64,000 nucleotides of DNA from Subtercola boreus (GCF_006716115.1 NZ_VFOO01000001.1:2480001-2544000); one strand, 5' to 3'; shown: positions 47,464 to 56,616, counted from the first letter of the stretch. Made by a program: numbers and translations. The notes: a model not told the origin generated them from the sequence alone.

Positions 47464-47697
47464 TCAGGCCACGCGCGCAGCGAGTTCGGCGATCTTGTCG
47501 GGGCGGAATCCCGACCAGTGGTCGTCGTCGGTGATGACGACGGGAGCCTGGAGGTACCCCAGTTCCTTGACGGCTGCGAGCGCCTTCTCATCGACCGACA
47601 CGTCGAAGATCTCGTACTCGAGACCCTTGTTCTCGAGGGCGCGGTAGGTGGCGGTGCACTGGACGCAGGAGGGCTTCGTGTAGACCGTGATTGCCAT
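47464..47697 (-). CDS. nrdH: Glutaredoxin-like NrdH-redoxin
   Basis: The 77-residue thioredoxin-fold protein starts [20 protein letters not shown], where CVQC is the redox site, and has [19 protein letters not shown] at its end. It delivers electrons from thioredoxin reductase to NrdE. ATG at 47697 is the family start. It is the first gene of nrdHIEF and so lies next to the NrdR and DnaA sites. Confidence 0.95.
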   Translation of the reverse strand: MAITVYTKPSCVQCTATYRALENKGLEYEIFDVSVDEKALAAVKELGYLQAPVVITDDDHWSGFRPDKIAELAARVA

Positions 47698-47737
47698 GGG
47701 GAGCGCCTTTCTCTTCAAACTCTGTGGTCGGGAGTAC

Positions 47738-47789
47738 AACACTACATCTAGTTGTCAGCTTCAGAACAGACCCCTAGATGAAGTAGTTA
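47738..47789. promoter_or_regulatory. Pair of NrdR-box-like sites
   Basis: ACACTACATCTAGTTGT at about 47739-47755 matches the NrdR box pattern ACAC-WATATATW-GTGT in outline. An inverted variant CTAGATGAAGTAGTTA lies at about 47774-47789. Tandem boxes with this spacing upstream of nrd genes are the known binding sites of the ATP-cone repressor NrdR. Confidence 0.6.
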
Positions 47790-47800
47790 CACGCGTGTAA

Positions 47801-47809
47801 TTATCCACA
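47801..47809. promoter_or_regulatory. DnaA box TTATCCACA, upstream of nrdH
   Basis: A perfect DnaA box (TTATCCACA) about 105 bp upstream of nrdH. A second perfect box in opposite orientation is at 47890-47898. DnaA is known to regulate nrd genes in E. coli; the same is inferred here. Confidence 0.6.
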
Positions 47810-47889
47810 GGTTGTGCGGAGTTTCCACACCTTCTCAACACCCTGAGTGCACAGGCCATTCCGCGGATTCAGGCCTGTCGCGAGCGTTC

Positions 47890-47898
47890 TGTGGATAA
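47890..47898. promoter_or_regulatory. DnaA box TGTGGATAA (inverted)
   Basis: Perfect complement of TTATCCACA, 81 bp from the first box, in the gap between nrdH and the MFS transporter gene. The gap has no dnaA or dnaN neighbour, so it is not a replication origin. Confidence 0.6.
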
Positions 47899-47972
47899 CC
47901 GCGACCCGTTGGTCTGAGGATAACTTCGACCACCGACATCCGAGCCGCCCGGCGTGTCGCGGCCAGCCCCGA

Positions 47973-49358
47973 TCAGGAGCGTGCGCGACCGCTCACAGCG
48001 AGCGCCACAAGCGCGAGAACGGCAGCCAGCAGAAAGCACTCGGTGAACGAGAATGCGCTGACAGCTCCCGCCGTGGCGAAGATCGCCGCCGTCAGAGCGA
48101 GCGACGACGCGGCACCGATCGAGTCGGAGATCGCCAGCGCCGAAGAGTTGAAACCCTGGCTCGTGACGCTCGAGAGTCGCAGCATGGCCACCGAGAGCCG
48201 AGGGTACATCGCGCCCATGCCCGCCCCCGCGAACAGCCAGCCCACGATCGCCAGCACCGGGGAGAGAGCGAAGACCGAACACGCGAGCACCACAGCCAGA
48301 GCGAACAGCACCAGCAGGATGCCCGCCCGGATGCTCGAAACATCGCTGATGCGATCGGAGTACCTGCCCTGCAACCAGGATGCCCCAGCCCACGAGAGCC
48401 CCGCGAACGACAGCGCGAGCCCCGCCAGAGCCGGTGTCAGCTGATACTGGCTCGTGAAGAAATAGGGCAGGTACGTCTCCGCCGCGAAGTACGCCCCCGA
48501 CACGAGTCCACGCAGCAGGATGACCGTCGGGAGTCCCCGGCGAGCCAGCAGGGCGCCCGGAGGGAGCAGCGTGCGGAGCGAGACGACGGCGACCACGATC
48601 GCGGCCAGCGCGAGCATCCAGACGACCGTGCCATTCAGTCGGTCGGCGAGCTGCCCCGACAGGCTGGCAACCAGCACCGCGCCTGCCGCCACGACCGACC
48701 AGACGATGCGCGAGAGCTTCCACGGTTCGCCGGTGGTCACCGCCTCGAAGCCGCGCATGACCGGAACGACCATCCCCATCGCAAGGACCACCAGCACCAC
48801 CACGCCGAGGAACACCCAGCGCCACCCCACGGTCTCTGCCACCAGACCGGCGACGAGCGGCCCGACGAGGGAGGGAATGACCCAGGCGGCGGCGAACGCG
48901 GCGAAGACCTTGGGGTGCAGCCGCTCGGGGAACACCCGGGCGACCAGCACGAACAGCGCGACCGTGAGCCCGCCGCCGCCGAGCCCGGAGACCAGCCTGC
49001 CGAAAACGAGGAGCTCCATGTTCGTCGCGAGCCCGGCGACCAGCAGCCCGCCGGCGAAGAAGATCACCGAGGCGAAGAGTGGGCGACGGGGGCCGGTGCG
49101 GTCCGACCAGTTTCCGGCCACGACCATGCCCACGACACCGACGGCGAGCGGGCCGGAGAACGCCAGCGCGTAGAGCGATCCCCCGTCGAACTCGGCGCTG
49201 ATCGTCGGCATCACGGTCGTGACGGCGAGCGCCTCGAACGCCGAGAGCAGGATCATCGCGAGCATCCCGACGGTCACCCAGCGATACGGTCGCCCGAGGA
49301 TGCCCGCACCCGAGTCGCTCGGCCGGGCATCCTGACCCGTCGCTGACCCTGTGCTCAC
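47973..49358 (-). CDS. MFS transporter, drug-efflux type
   Basis: The 461-residue protein has about 12-14 transmembrane segments. The first half carries motif A GNWSDRTGPRRPLF between helices 2 and 3, and motif C-like GLGGGGLTVALFV. It resembles the DHA2/EmrB-like drug:proton antiporters. GTG at 49358 starts the first cytosolic segment; the open frame to 49535 is antisense to the cyclase gene. It ends convergent to nothing in particular, about 75 bp from the second DnaA box. The substrate is unknown. Confidence 0.85.
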   Translation of the reverse strand: MSTGSATGQDARPSDSGAGILGRPYRWVTVGMLAMILLSAFEALAVTTVMPTISAEFDGGSLYALAFSGPLAVGVVGMVVAGNWSDRTGPRRPLFASVIFFAGGLLVAGLATNMELLVFGRLVSGLGGGGLTVALFVLVARVFPERLHPKVFAAFAAAWVIPSLVGPLVAGLVAETVGWRWVFLGVVVLVVLAMGMVVPVMRGFEAVTTGEPWKLSRIVWSVVAAGAVLVASLSGQLADRLNGTVVWMLALAAIVVAVVSLRTLLPPGALLARRGLPTVILLRGLVSGAYFAAETYLPYFFTSQYQLTPALAGLALSFAGLSWAGASWLQGRYSDRISDVSSIRAGILLVLFALAVVLACSVFALSPVLAIVGWLFAGAGMGAMYPRLSVAMLRLSSVTSQGFNSSALAISDSIGAASSLALTAAIFATAGAVSAFSFTECFLLAAVLALVALAVSGRARS

Positions 49359-49389
49359 TTCACAAGAGTACGTCGAGCGACCGACAGGC

Positions 49390-50118
49390 TCAGCGTGCGG
49401 CGTCGACCGTCGCGAACGCCCGCACCGGGAACGTGCCGAACCCGGCCACCTTCGGCGGAACCGCCGTGAAGCGGGCCCCGCGGAACGGCAGCGAGCCGAG
49501 GTTCGTGAGGTGCTCGACGACGTGGATGCCCGCATCCAGCAGCAGCGTGTGCGCGGGACGCTCGCCGCCCGATTCGGTGTCGTCGATGTTGAGCGAGTCG
49601 ATTCCGACCAGCGCGACCTCGCGTTCGACCAGCAGGCGCGCGCCGTCCTCTGTCAGGAACGGCGCCCCGCTGGCGTAGGACGGGGTGCCGAACAGCGCGT
49701 CCCAGCCCGTCGAGAGAAGCACGGCAGCGCCGCGCAGGTCTTCGGAGCCGAACGCGTCGGCGGTGATGCCACGGCCGTCGAAACCCGGTTCGGACTGGTC
49801 TTCGGGCGAGGGCCCGTCGGTCTCGTCGCCAGCAATCCCGGGAAATGAGAACACAACCGCGGGCAGCTCGGCGAGGGTCTCGAGGCTGAGGGTCGAGAGA
49901 TCGCCGCCGTCGGCGTACCGGTGGAACGGGCTGTCGAGGTAGGTGCCCGTGTTGCCGATCATCGTGATGATGTCCATTGCGAACTCGGTGCCGGGCGCGT
50001 ACATCGTCTTCGAGCGCTCACGGGTGAGGTGCGGGGTGAACACCGGCGCCGGCAGGCCGGGGTAGGTGACGAGACCCTCGGTGATCGTGTGGCTGAGGTC
50101 GACGAAACGGCGGCTCAT
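49390..50118 (-). CDS. Cyclase-family (kynurenine formamidase-like) protein with altered metal motif
   Basis: The 242-residue protein has the cyclase (PF04199-type) fold: VDLSHTITEGLVTYPG at the start, LLSTGWDALFG, and VALVGIDSLNIDD further on. The family's metal motif is HxGTHxDxPxH; here it reads NTGTYLDSPFH, with the first two His replaced by Asn and Tyr and only Asp and the last His kept. Metal binding or catalysis may differ from kynurenine formamidase. The C-terminal part carries another His (EHLTNLGSLPFRG). The gene lies upstream of the MFS transporter with a 31-bp gap and may be cotranscribed. Confidence 0.82.
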   Translation of the reverse strand: MSRRFVDLSHTITEGLVTYPGLPAPVFTPHLTRERSKTMYAPGTEFAMDIITMIGNTGTYLDSPFHRYADGGDLSTLSLETLAELPAVVFSFPGIAGDETDGPSPEDQSEPGFDGRGITADAFGSEDLRGAAVLLSTGWDALFGTPSYASGAPFLTEDGARLLVEREVALVGIDSLNIDDTESGGERPAHTLLLDAGIHVVEHLTNLGSLPFRGARFTAVPPKVAGFGTFPVRAFATVDAAR

Positions 50119-50285
50119 GCGGGGCCTTCCTTGTTGGCGGGGGCGTCGTCCCGGCACGGCTCGCTGAAGGCCACGCGGGATGCGACATGACCAGAATGGC
50201 ACGCCGGCCGCAATCGCGGGAATGGCAGAGATGACATGCTGTGGATGATTCCTGCCACTCTTCTCGCAGCCGGTAGAGTCGAGGC

Positions 50286-51221
50286 GTGACCGACGACGCT
50301 CCCTCTCCGCTCGCCAACGTCGCCGACATCGGCGGCAGCCACATCACCGCCGCTGTCGTCGGGATGTCCGGCGGCACCGCCCGTGTGATCAGCTCGGCCG
50401 GAGCCGACACCGACCCGCACGGGGCGGGCGACGAGATCCTCGACCTGTGGGCGTCCGCATGCCTCGCCGCCGTCGCCGGAGCAGGCTCGGAATCAGGCGC
50501 GCGCGCCGATGCGACCTGGGCGATCGCCATGCCCGACCCCTTCGACTACGAACGCGGAACAGGCACCTTCGACAACGTCGGAAAGTTCGAGAACCTCTCG
50601 GGGGTCGACATCCGCGGCGAGCTCGCAGCGCGTCTCGGCGCCGAACCCTCGGCCGTGCGATTCCTGCACGACGCAAGCGCGTACGGCATCGGCGAGTGGA
50701 TGTTCGGGGCGGCCTCCGGCCACGATCGCGCCGTCTGCATCACCCTCGGCACCGGCGTCGGCAGCACCTTCCTCGACCACGGCACCCCCGTCAAGCACCG
50801 TGCAGACGTGCCGACGAACGGCACGGTGCACCTGCTCGAGGTCGACGGTGGACCGCTGGAGGACACCGTCTCCACCCGCGCGATCGTCGCCGCGTTCGCC
50901 CGGTCGACCGGCGAAACGACGACCGTCAAGGACATAGCCGGGCGCGTGCGCTCCGGCGACACGGCGGCCGCGGCGGTGCTCGGCCACGCCTCGAACGCCC
51001 TGGGGCGCTGCCTCGGCCCCTGGCTGGCCGCCTTCGAGGCGACCGTCATGGTCGCGGGCGGCTCCATCTCACGCTCCTGGGACCTGTTCGAGCCCGGCTT
51101 CCGCGCCGGCGTCGCCGAGGCCGACCCCGCCTACGCCCGCACGCTGGAGCTCGCCGCGTCGCGGCTGCTCGACGAGGCCCCCCTGCTCGGCGCGGCGGCC
51201 TGGCTCACCCGCCCCGCCTGA
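50286..51221 (+). CDS. ROK-family sugar kinase
   Basis: The 311-residue protein has the ROK/hexokinase fold phosphate motif VADIGGSHITAAVV at its N terminus, AIAMPDPFDYERGTG, the catalytic loop FLHDASAYGIGEWMFGAA (Asp) and CITLGTGVGSTFL. There is no DNA-binding domain. The usual ROK cysteine-rich zinc motif CxCGxxGCxE is missing, so it belongs to the atypical group of ROK kinases. The substrate is likely a hexose or amino sugar. The start is GTG at 50286. Confidence 0.85.
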   Translation: MTDDAPSPLANVADIGGSHITAAVVGMSGGTARVISSAGADTDPHGAGDEILDLWASACLAAVAGAGSESGARADATWAIAMPDPFDYERGTGTFDNVGKFENLSGVDIRGELAARLGAEPSAVRFLHDASAYGIGEWMFGAASGHDRAVCITLGTGVGSTFLDHGTPVKHRADVPTNGTVHLLEVDGGPLEDTVSTRAIVAAFARSTGETTTVKDIAGRVRSGDTAAAAVLGHASNALGRCLGPWLAAFEATVMVAGGSISRSWDLFEPGFRAGVAEADPAYARTLELAASRLLDEAPLLGAAAWLTRPA

Positions 51222-51623
51222 CCCCCGCCCGCCGCGCCCGCCCCGCCCGCCGCCCGCCCGCCTGCGCCACCCGCCTCCCCTGTCGGCTGACTCCACGCGC
51301 GGCGGCGTCCACCCGCGCCGCGCGCCACCCGCGCCGGGTACCCCGCCGCGCGCCACCCCTCACGCCACCCGCCGCCCCCCGCGGCTCACCTCCGTTCGCG
51401 CCCCGTTTTGTCGCTTCCGCGGCTGCGCGCGCACGCGCGGATGCGACAAAGGGGCGCGGATGCGGATCCGTGCTGGCGCGCGAGGGGCGACCCGGGGGCG
51501 CGCAAGGGGGACGGGCCGGGGCGCCAGGGGACGGCGCGGCGCGCGGGGTGCGAGCGCGCGCGGGGGTTGCCTGACGCCGCCGCCCGCCCTACCGTGGAGT
51601 ACCCCCCACAAAGGAGACACACC
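51222..51623. other. GC-rich gap with long inverted repeat
   Basis: The 402-bp gap between the ROK kinase and the small acidic protein holds C/G-rich low-complexity sequence with repeated CGCGCCACCC. A near-perfect inverted repeat (51398-51421 and 51436-51457, 22-24 bp arms, 14-nt loop) is present. I see no coding region I would support. A ribosome-binding AAGGAG for the next gene lies at its end. Confidence 0.6.
51398..51457. terminator. Long GC-rich inverted repeat, possible terminator of the ROK kinase gene
   Basis: Left arm GCGCCCCGTTTTGTCGCTTC and right arm GAtGCGACAAAGGGGCGC pair over about 22 bp with few mismatches around a 14-nt loop. No T run follows on either strand, so a terminator role is uncertain. 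Confidence 0.4.
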
Positions 51624-51878
51624 ATGGGCGACATCCCCGGCTTCCTCGCAAGCGAGTTCCCCGACGACGCACGCCACGTGCCCGGCCAGGAGGCCTTCAC
51701 GGCGCGGAAGCAGGCCGAGGAGGAAGAGGAACAGGCCGCCGACGGCACCGCCGATCCGGTCGACGAGAAGCAGATCTTCTACAAGCAGGACGAGTCGCAC
51801 CTCGAGGACGAGGCCTCCGACACCGAGTCCACCGGCCGGAACGCCGACGAGTCGACCTACGGCGAAGCCGACCTCTGA
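51624..51878 (+). CDS. Small acidic hypothetical protein
   Basis: An 84-residue highly acidic protein (Asp/Glu-rich, e.g. AEEEEEQAAD and SHLEDEASDTES), probably disordered, with an N-terminal GDIPGFLASEFPDDARHVPG motif. Start ATG is preceded by AAGGAG at the right spacing. It resembles conserved short proteins of actinobacteria but no function can be given. It ends 94 bp from the convergent metB-like gene. Confidence 0.68.
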   Translation: MGDIPGFLASEFPDDARHVPGQEAFTARKQAEEEEEQAADGTADPVDEKQIFYKQDESHLEDEASDTESTGRNADESTYGEADL

Positions 51879-51971
51879 GCATCAGCCCCCGCCAGGTGAC
51901 GATCTGTCTCTGCGACGACGAGGTGCCGGGCAGAACTGCCGGGCGCCCGGCTTACCCAGGCGCCCGCGACC

Positions 51972-53126
51972 TCAGCGCCGGGGCAGTGCCCGGTCGAGGT
52001 CGTCGATCAGGTCATCCACGTTCTCGATGCCGACGGACAGCCGGATGATGTTGTCGGGCACTTCGAGCGCGGTTCCCTTGACCGAGGCGTGCGTCATCTC
52101 GCTCGGGTAGCCGATCAGCGATTCGACCCCGCCGAGCGACTCGGCGAGCTGGAAGACCTTCGTCGACTCGGCGAACTTGCGCGCCGCCTTCGGGCCCGCC
52201 TTCAGCCCGAGCGAGATCATGCCGCCGAAGCCCGACATCTGGGTCTTCGCGAGCTCGTGGCCCGGGTGGGACTCGAGGCCCGGGTAGTAGATGCGGTCGA
52301 GGGCCGGATGCCCGACCAGGTGTTCGGCGATGGCCTGCGCATTGGCACTGTGCCTGTCCATCCGCACCGCGAGCGTCTTGATTCCGCGCACCGTCAGCCA
52401 GGCATCCATCGGCCCTGACACGGCTCCGGCGGCGAACTGCTGGAAGCCGACCTTCGACGCCAGCTCCGCGTCGTTCAGCACCACGGCTCCGCCCAGCACG
52501 TCGGAGTGGCCGCCGAGGTACTTCGTGGTCGAATGCACGACCACATCGGCTGCGAGGGAGAGCGGCTTCTGCAGGTACGGCGAGGCGAAGGTGTTGTCGA
52601 CCACGACGATCGCGCCGGCTGCGTGGCCGATCTCGGCGAGCTCACCGATGTCGCTGATCTTCATCAGCGGGTTGCTCGGCGTCTCGAGCCAGAGGATCTT
52701 CGTCTTTCCGGGCACCACCGCCTTCTGCACGGCGTGAAGGTCCATCATCTCGACGGTGTCGTTCAGGATGCCCGACTTCGAGTGGATCTTGTCGATCAGT
52801 CGGTGCGTTCCCCCGTAGACGTCGTTGCCGAGCACCACGTGGTCACCGGGTTCGAGCGCCGCCCTCAGCAGGGCATCCTCGGCAGCAAGGCCGGACGAGA
52901 ACGAGAAGGCGTGCTTTCCGCCTTCGAGCGCAGCGAGCAGAGTCTCCAGCGACGTGCGCGTGGGATTGCCGCCGCGGGCGTACTCGTAGCCGCCGCGGAA
53001 GCCGCCGATCCCGTCCTGCACGAACGTGGATGTCTGGTAGATCGGCGGGATGATGGACCCGGTACTGGGGTCGAACTCCTGCCCGGCGTGGATGGCGGTG
53101 GTCTCGAAGTGCTGTTTGCGTGGCAT
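51972..53126 (-). CDS. metB: Cystathionine gamma-synthase / gamma-lyase (Cys/Met metabolism PLP enzyme)
   Basis: The 384-residue PLP enzyme has the lysine that binds PLP in VVHSTTKYLGGHSDVLGG, the YEYARGGNPTR substrate loop, SSGLAAEDALL and ETPSNPLMKISD. It makes or cleaves cystathionine; gamma-synthase and gamma-lyase activities cannot be separated by eye. The cystathionine beta-synthase gene lies 93 bp upstream, so the two form a transsulfuration operon connecting homocysteine and cysteine. If it acts as a lyase it completes reverse transsulfuration. Confidence 0.9.
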   Translation of the reverse strand: MPRKQHFETTAIHAGQEFDPSTGSIIPPIYQTSTFVQDGIGGFRGGYEYARGGNPTRTSLETLLAALEGGKHAFSFSSGLAAEDALLRAALEPGDHVVLGNDVYGGTHRLIDKIHSKSGILNDTVEMMDLHAVQKAVVPGKTKILWLETPSNPLMKISDIGELAEIGHAAGAIVVVDNTFASPYLQKPLSLAADVVVHSTTKYLGGHSDVLGGAVVLNDAELASKVGFQQFAAGAVSGPMDAWLTVRGIKTLAVRMDRHSANAQAIAEHLVGHPALDRIYYPGLESHPGHELAKTQMSGFGGMISLGLKAGPKAARKFAESTKVFQLAESLGGVESLIGYPSEMTHASVKGTALEVPDNIIRLSVGIENVDDLIDDLDRALPRR

Positions 53127-53219
53127 GCGGTTCCTAACGCTCGATGGAGCGCGATTATTCGGCGGGGCTCAGGGTTCGGTCAGGCTCGGGTGGTGGCCCG
53201 GCTCGGTCGGCGGTCGCTT

Positions 53220-54584
53220 TCAGGCACTCAGGAAGGTGAGCAGGTCCTGGCGGGTGATCACGGCGACCGGCTTTCCCTCATCCGTCACCATGAGGGCCGG
53301 CGCCGAGCCGAGGAACTGGCGCGCCGAGGCGACGGACTCGTTGATGCCGATCAGCGGGAACGACGCGCCCTGGAAGGTACCGACCTTGTCGCCCATCGAC
53401 GCCTTGCCGCTGAAGAGGTGCTCGAGCAGCGCCTCCTCGTTCAGGGAACCGACGACCTCGCCCATCACAACGGGTGGTTCGGCGCTCAGCACCGGCATCT
53501 GCGAAACCCCGTAGGTCTTCATGATCTCGATGGCGTCGTGCACGGTGTCGGACGGATGCGCGTGCACGAGCGCGGGCAGGGAGCCGTCTTTCGCGCCGAT
53601 CAGGTCGCGCACGGTGCTCTCGCTCGACTCGTCGGTGAACCCGTAGGAGCGCATCCACTTGTCGTTGAAGATCTTGCCGAGGTAGCCCCGGCCGCCGTCG
53701 GGCAGCAGCACGACGACCACCGCGTCAGCGGGCAGGTCGCGGGCCGCCTTGAGCGCGACGGAGACCGCCAGCCCGCTCGACCCGCCGACGAGCAGGCCCT
53801 CTTCGCGCGCGAGGCGGCGGGTCAGCTCGAACGACTCGGCGTCGCTGGAGGCGATGATCGTGTCCACGACGCTCGGGTCGTAGGCGGTCGGCCAGAAGTC
53901 CTCGCCGACACCCTCGGTGAGGTAGGGCCGGCCGGTGCCGCCCGAGTAGACCGAACCCTCGGGGTCGGCGCCGATGATCTGCACGCGGCCGCCTGAGACC
54001 TCCTTGAGATACTTTCCGACTCCGCTGATGGTCCCGCCGGTTCCGACGCCCGCGACAAAGTGTGTCACGGCGCCTTCCGTGTCGCGCCAGATCTCGGGAC
54101 CCGTGGTCTCGTAGTGGCTCAGCGGACCATTCGGGTTGGAGTACTGGTTCGGCTTGAACGCGCCGGGGATCTCACGCGCCAGCCGGTCGCTCACCGAGTA
54201 GTAGGACTCGGGGTCTTCGGGCGCGACAGCCGTCGGCGTGACGACGATCTCGGCGCCGTAGGCCAGGAGAACGTTGCGCTTGTCTTCGCCCACCTTGTCG
54301 GGCAGCACGAAGACGCAGCGGTACCCGCGCTGCTGCGCGACGAGCGCCAGGCCGATTCCGGTGTTGCCGGAGGTGGGCTCCACGATGGTTCCGCCGGGCT
54401 TCAGGAGCCCCTCGCGTTCGGCCGCATCGATGATGCGTGTGGCGATGCGGTCTTTCGACGAACCGCCGGGGTTCAGATATTCGACCTTCGCGAGCACCGT
54501 TGCCGCGATGCCGTCTGTGACCTTGTTGAGGCGCACCAGCGGCGTGTTTCCGACCAGGTCGAGGACTGTCTCTGCGTATTTCAC
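53220..54584 (-). CDS. Cystathionine beta-synthase with CBS domains
   Basis: The 454-residue protein has an N-terminal PLP fold II domain: TPLVRLNKVTDG, the PLP lysine in NPGGSSKDRIA, SGNTGIGLALVAQQRGY and GTGGTISGVGKYLK. The C-terminal CBS domain pair (about 330-454, LVHAHPSDTVHDAIEIMKTY and LMVTDEGKPVAVITRQDLL) is the regulatory part found in cystathionine beta-synthases. It condenses serine and homocysteine. It is read first in the pair with the cystathionine lyase/synthase gene. Confidence 0.92.
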   Translation of the reverse strand: MKYAETVLDLVGNTPLVRLNKVTDGIAATVLAKVEYLNPGGSSKDRIATRIIDAAEREGLLKPGGTIVEPTSGNTGIGLALVAQQRGYRCVFVLPDKVGEDKRNVLLAYGAEIVVTPTAVAPEDPESYYSVSDRLAREIPGAFKPNQYSNPNGPLSHYETTGPEIWRDTEGAVTHFVAGVGTGGTISGVGKYLKEVSGGRVQIIGADPEGSVYSGGTGRPYLTEGVGEDFWPTAYDPSVVDTIIASSDAESFELTRRLAREEGLLVGGSSGLAVSVALKAARDLPADAVVVVLLPDGGRGYLGKIFNDKWMRSYGFTDESSESTVRDLIGAKDGSLPALVHAHPSDTVHDAIEIMKTYGVSQMPVLSAEPPVVMGEVVGSLNEEALLEHLFSGKASMGDKVGTFQGASFPLIGINESVASARQFLGSAPALMVTDEGKPVAVITRQDLLTFLSA

Positions 54585-54649
54585 CCGTTCAACCTACCAG
54601 CGCCGTCTGACCTGTTACCGGGCCCTGTTCCTCGCCCCCCGCACCGCGC

Positions 54650-56521
54650 TCAGAACGACCCCGCCGAGACCTGCTCGCTGTACAGGTTCGAGTAGGCGCC
54701 GCCCCGGGCCAGGAGGTCGGCGTGCGTGCCGTGCTCCACGATCACCCCGTCTTCGACAACGAAGATGACGTCGGCCTTCACGACGGTCGACAGCCGGTGC
54801 GCGATGGCGATCGTCGTGCGGCCCCGAGAGGCCGTGTCGAGGGCGTTCTGCACCACCCGTTCCGAGATGGAGTCGAGGGCGCTGGTCGCCTCGTCGAGGA
54901 TGAGCACGGCCGGGTTCTTCAGCAGAACGCGCGCGATCGCGATGCGCTGCTTCTCCCCGCCCGACAACCGGTAGCCCCGCTCGCCGACCATCGTCTCGTA
55001 GCCGTCGTCGAAACTCATGATGCGGTCGTGGATGTTCGCCAGCACCGCCGCGGCCTCCAACTCCTGCTGGGTGGCCGTGGGCTTCGCGTACCGGAGGTTC
55101 TCGGCGATCGTCGCATGGAAGAGGTAGGTCTCCTGGCTCACGATGCCGAGATGCGCGATCAGGGACTCCTGCGTCAGGTCGCGCACGTCGGTGCCGTCGA
55201 AGAGCACCCGCCCTGCGGTCGCCTCGTAGAACCGCGGGATGAGGTAGGACACGGTGGTCTTCCCCGCCCCCGACGGGCCGACGAAGGCCGCGAACTGCCC
55301 GGGCCGGATGTCGAAGGAGACGCCGCCGAGCGTCGGCCGCGACTCGGGCGAGGCGTCGGCGTACCGGAAGACGACATCGTCGAACTGCACGCGCCCTGCC
55401 ACGCGGGCGTCGGGAAGCGCGAGCGCGCCGGGCCGGTCGGCGATGGAGGGCTTCAGGTCGAGGTATTCGAAGATGCGCGCGAACAGCGCACCGGAGGTCT
55501 GCAGGTCGAGCGCGACCCGCAGCAGCCCCAGCAGCGGGAACAGCAGCCGCGCCTGCACCGTCGTGAAGGCGACGATCGTTCCCGCCGTGATGTCGGTGGC
55601 CCCGTTCCCGAGCAGGAAGCCGGCGGCGAGGTACACGATGGCCGGGATGCTCGAGAGGAAGATGCTCACCATCGCGAAGAACCACTGGCCGCTCATCTGC
55701 TGGCGCACCTGCAGGAAGACCTGGTTGTCGTTCTCGGCCGAGTACCGCCCGATCTCGGCCTGCTGCTGGTTGAAGCTCTTCGCCAGCAGGATGCCGGAGA
55801 CGCTCAGCGTCTCCTGGGTGATCGCCGTCATGTCGCTCAGCGACTCCTGCGTCTTGGTGGCGATGCGGGCCCGCACCTGGCCCACCCGTCGCTGAGCGAT
55901 GACGAGGATCGGCATCAGCACGACCGCGATGATCGTCAGCTGCCAGTTGAGCAGGATCAGTGCGACGAACGCGGCGATGACGGTCACGGTGTTGCCGAGC
56001 ACGCTCGAGATGGTGTTGGTGAGAACGGCAGCGACACCGCCCACATCGTTCTGCAGGCGCGACTGGATGACACCGGTCTTGGTCTTGGTGAAGAAGCTCA
56101 GCTCCATACGCTGCAGGTGGGTGAAGAGCCGCACCCGCATCGAACCCATCACCCGGTTGCCGACCGTCGCCGTGAGGTAGGCCTGCCAGACCCCGATCAG
56201 GCTCGTTGCGACGTAGAGCACGATCATCAGCCCGACGATCTCGGCGAGTACGGGCACGTTCGGGCCCGAACCCGGCGGGAAGAGACCGCGGTCGAACGCC
56301 TGCTGAGTGAGGAGCGGCGGGATCACAGAGAGGGCGGCGGACACCAGCACGAGGATGACCGTCAGGATGATCGGCCGCCGGTAGGGCCGGAACAGGTCCA
56401 CGATGCGCCCGAACAGGTTCTCGACCTTCGGCGCGTCGGCGTTGCGAGCGCGCTGCGCGTCGGCATCACCGCCACCCATCATCGGGCGACCGCCCCCACC
56501 TCGTGCTCCTACACCGCTCAT
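54650..56521 (-). CDS. ABC transporter, fused permease and ATPase (exporter half-transporter)
   Basis: The 623-residue half-transporter has a six-helix permease domain (residues about 45-330, with the coupling-helix region SRLQNDVGGVAAVL) and a nucleotide-binding domain. Motifs are Walker A GPSGAGKTT, Q-loop SQETYLFHATI, signature LSGGEKQRIAIAR, Walker B VLILDEATSALD and the H-loop AHRLSTV. It likely homodimerises to export a lipid or drug. The N-terminal tail is Gly/Met/Arg-rich. ATG at 56521; the open frame to 56827 is antisense to other genes. Confidence 0.92.
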   Translation of the reverse strand: MSGVGARGGGGRPMMGGGDADAQRARNADAPKVENLFGRIVDLFRPYRRPIILTVILVLVSAALSVIPPLLTQQAFDRGLFPPGSGPNVPVLAEIVGLMIVLYVATSLIGVWQAYLTATVGNRVMGSMRVRLFTHLQRMELSFFTKTKTGVIQSRLQNDVGGVAAVLTNTISSVLGNTVTVIAAFVALILLNWQLTIIAVVLMPILVIAQRRVGQVRARIATKTQESLSDMTAITQETLSVSGILLAKSFNQQQAEIGRYSAENDNQVFLQVRQQMSGQWFFAMVSIFLSSIPAIVYLAAGFLLGNGATDITAGTIVAFTTVQARLLFPLLGLLRVALDLQTSGALFARIFEYLDLKPSIADRPGALALPDARVAGRVQFDDVVFRYADASPESRPTLGGVSFDIRPGQFAAFVGPSGAGKTTVSYLIPRFYEATAGRVLFDGTDVRDLTQESLIAHLGIVSQETYLFHATIAENLRYAKPTATQQELEAAAVLANIHDRIMSFDDGYETMVGERGYRLSGGEKQRIAIARVLLKNPAVLILDEATSALDSISERVVQNALDTASRGRTTIAIAHRLSTVVKADVIFVVEDGVIVEHGTHADLLARGGAYSNLYSEQVSAGSF

Positions 56522-56616
56522 GTTCCCACTGTACGTGCGCGGAAAACACGAAAGCCCCCACCCGCACAAGCTGTGCAGAAAGGGGCCGACGTGTCCGTTG
56601 TGGAGGAGAGGGCGGA

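Noticed and set aside
47738-47898. Replication origin
   Set aside because: Only two DnaA boxes, no AT-rich unwinding region and no dnaA/dnaN nearby; promoter control of nrd is simpler.
47847-49346. 499-codon frame opposite the MFS gene
   Set aside because: Hydrophilic Arg/Glu/His shadow of a hydrophobic membrane protein.
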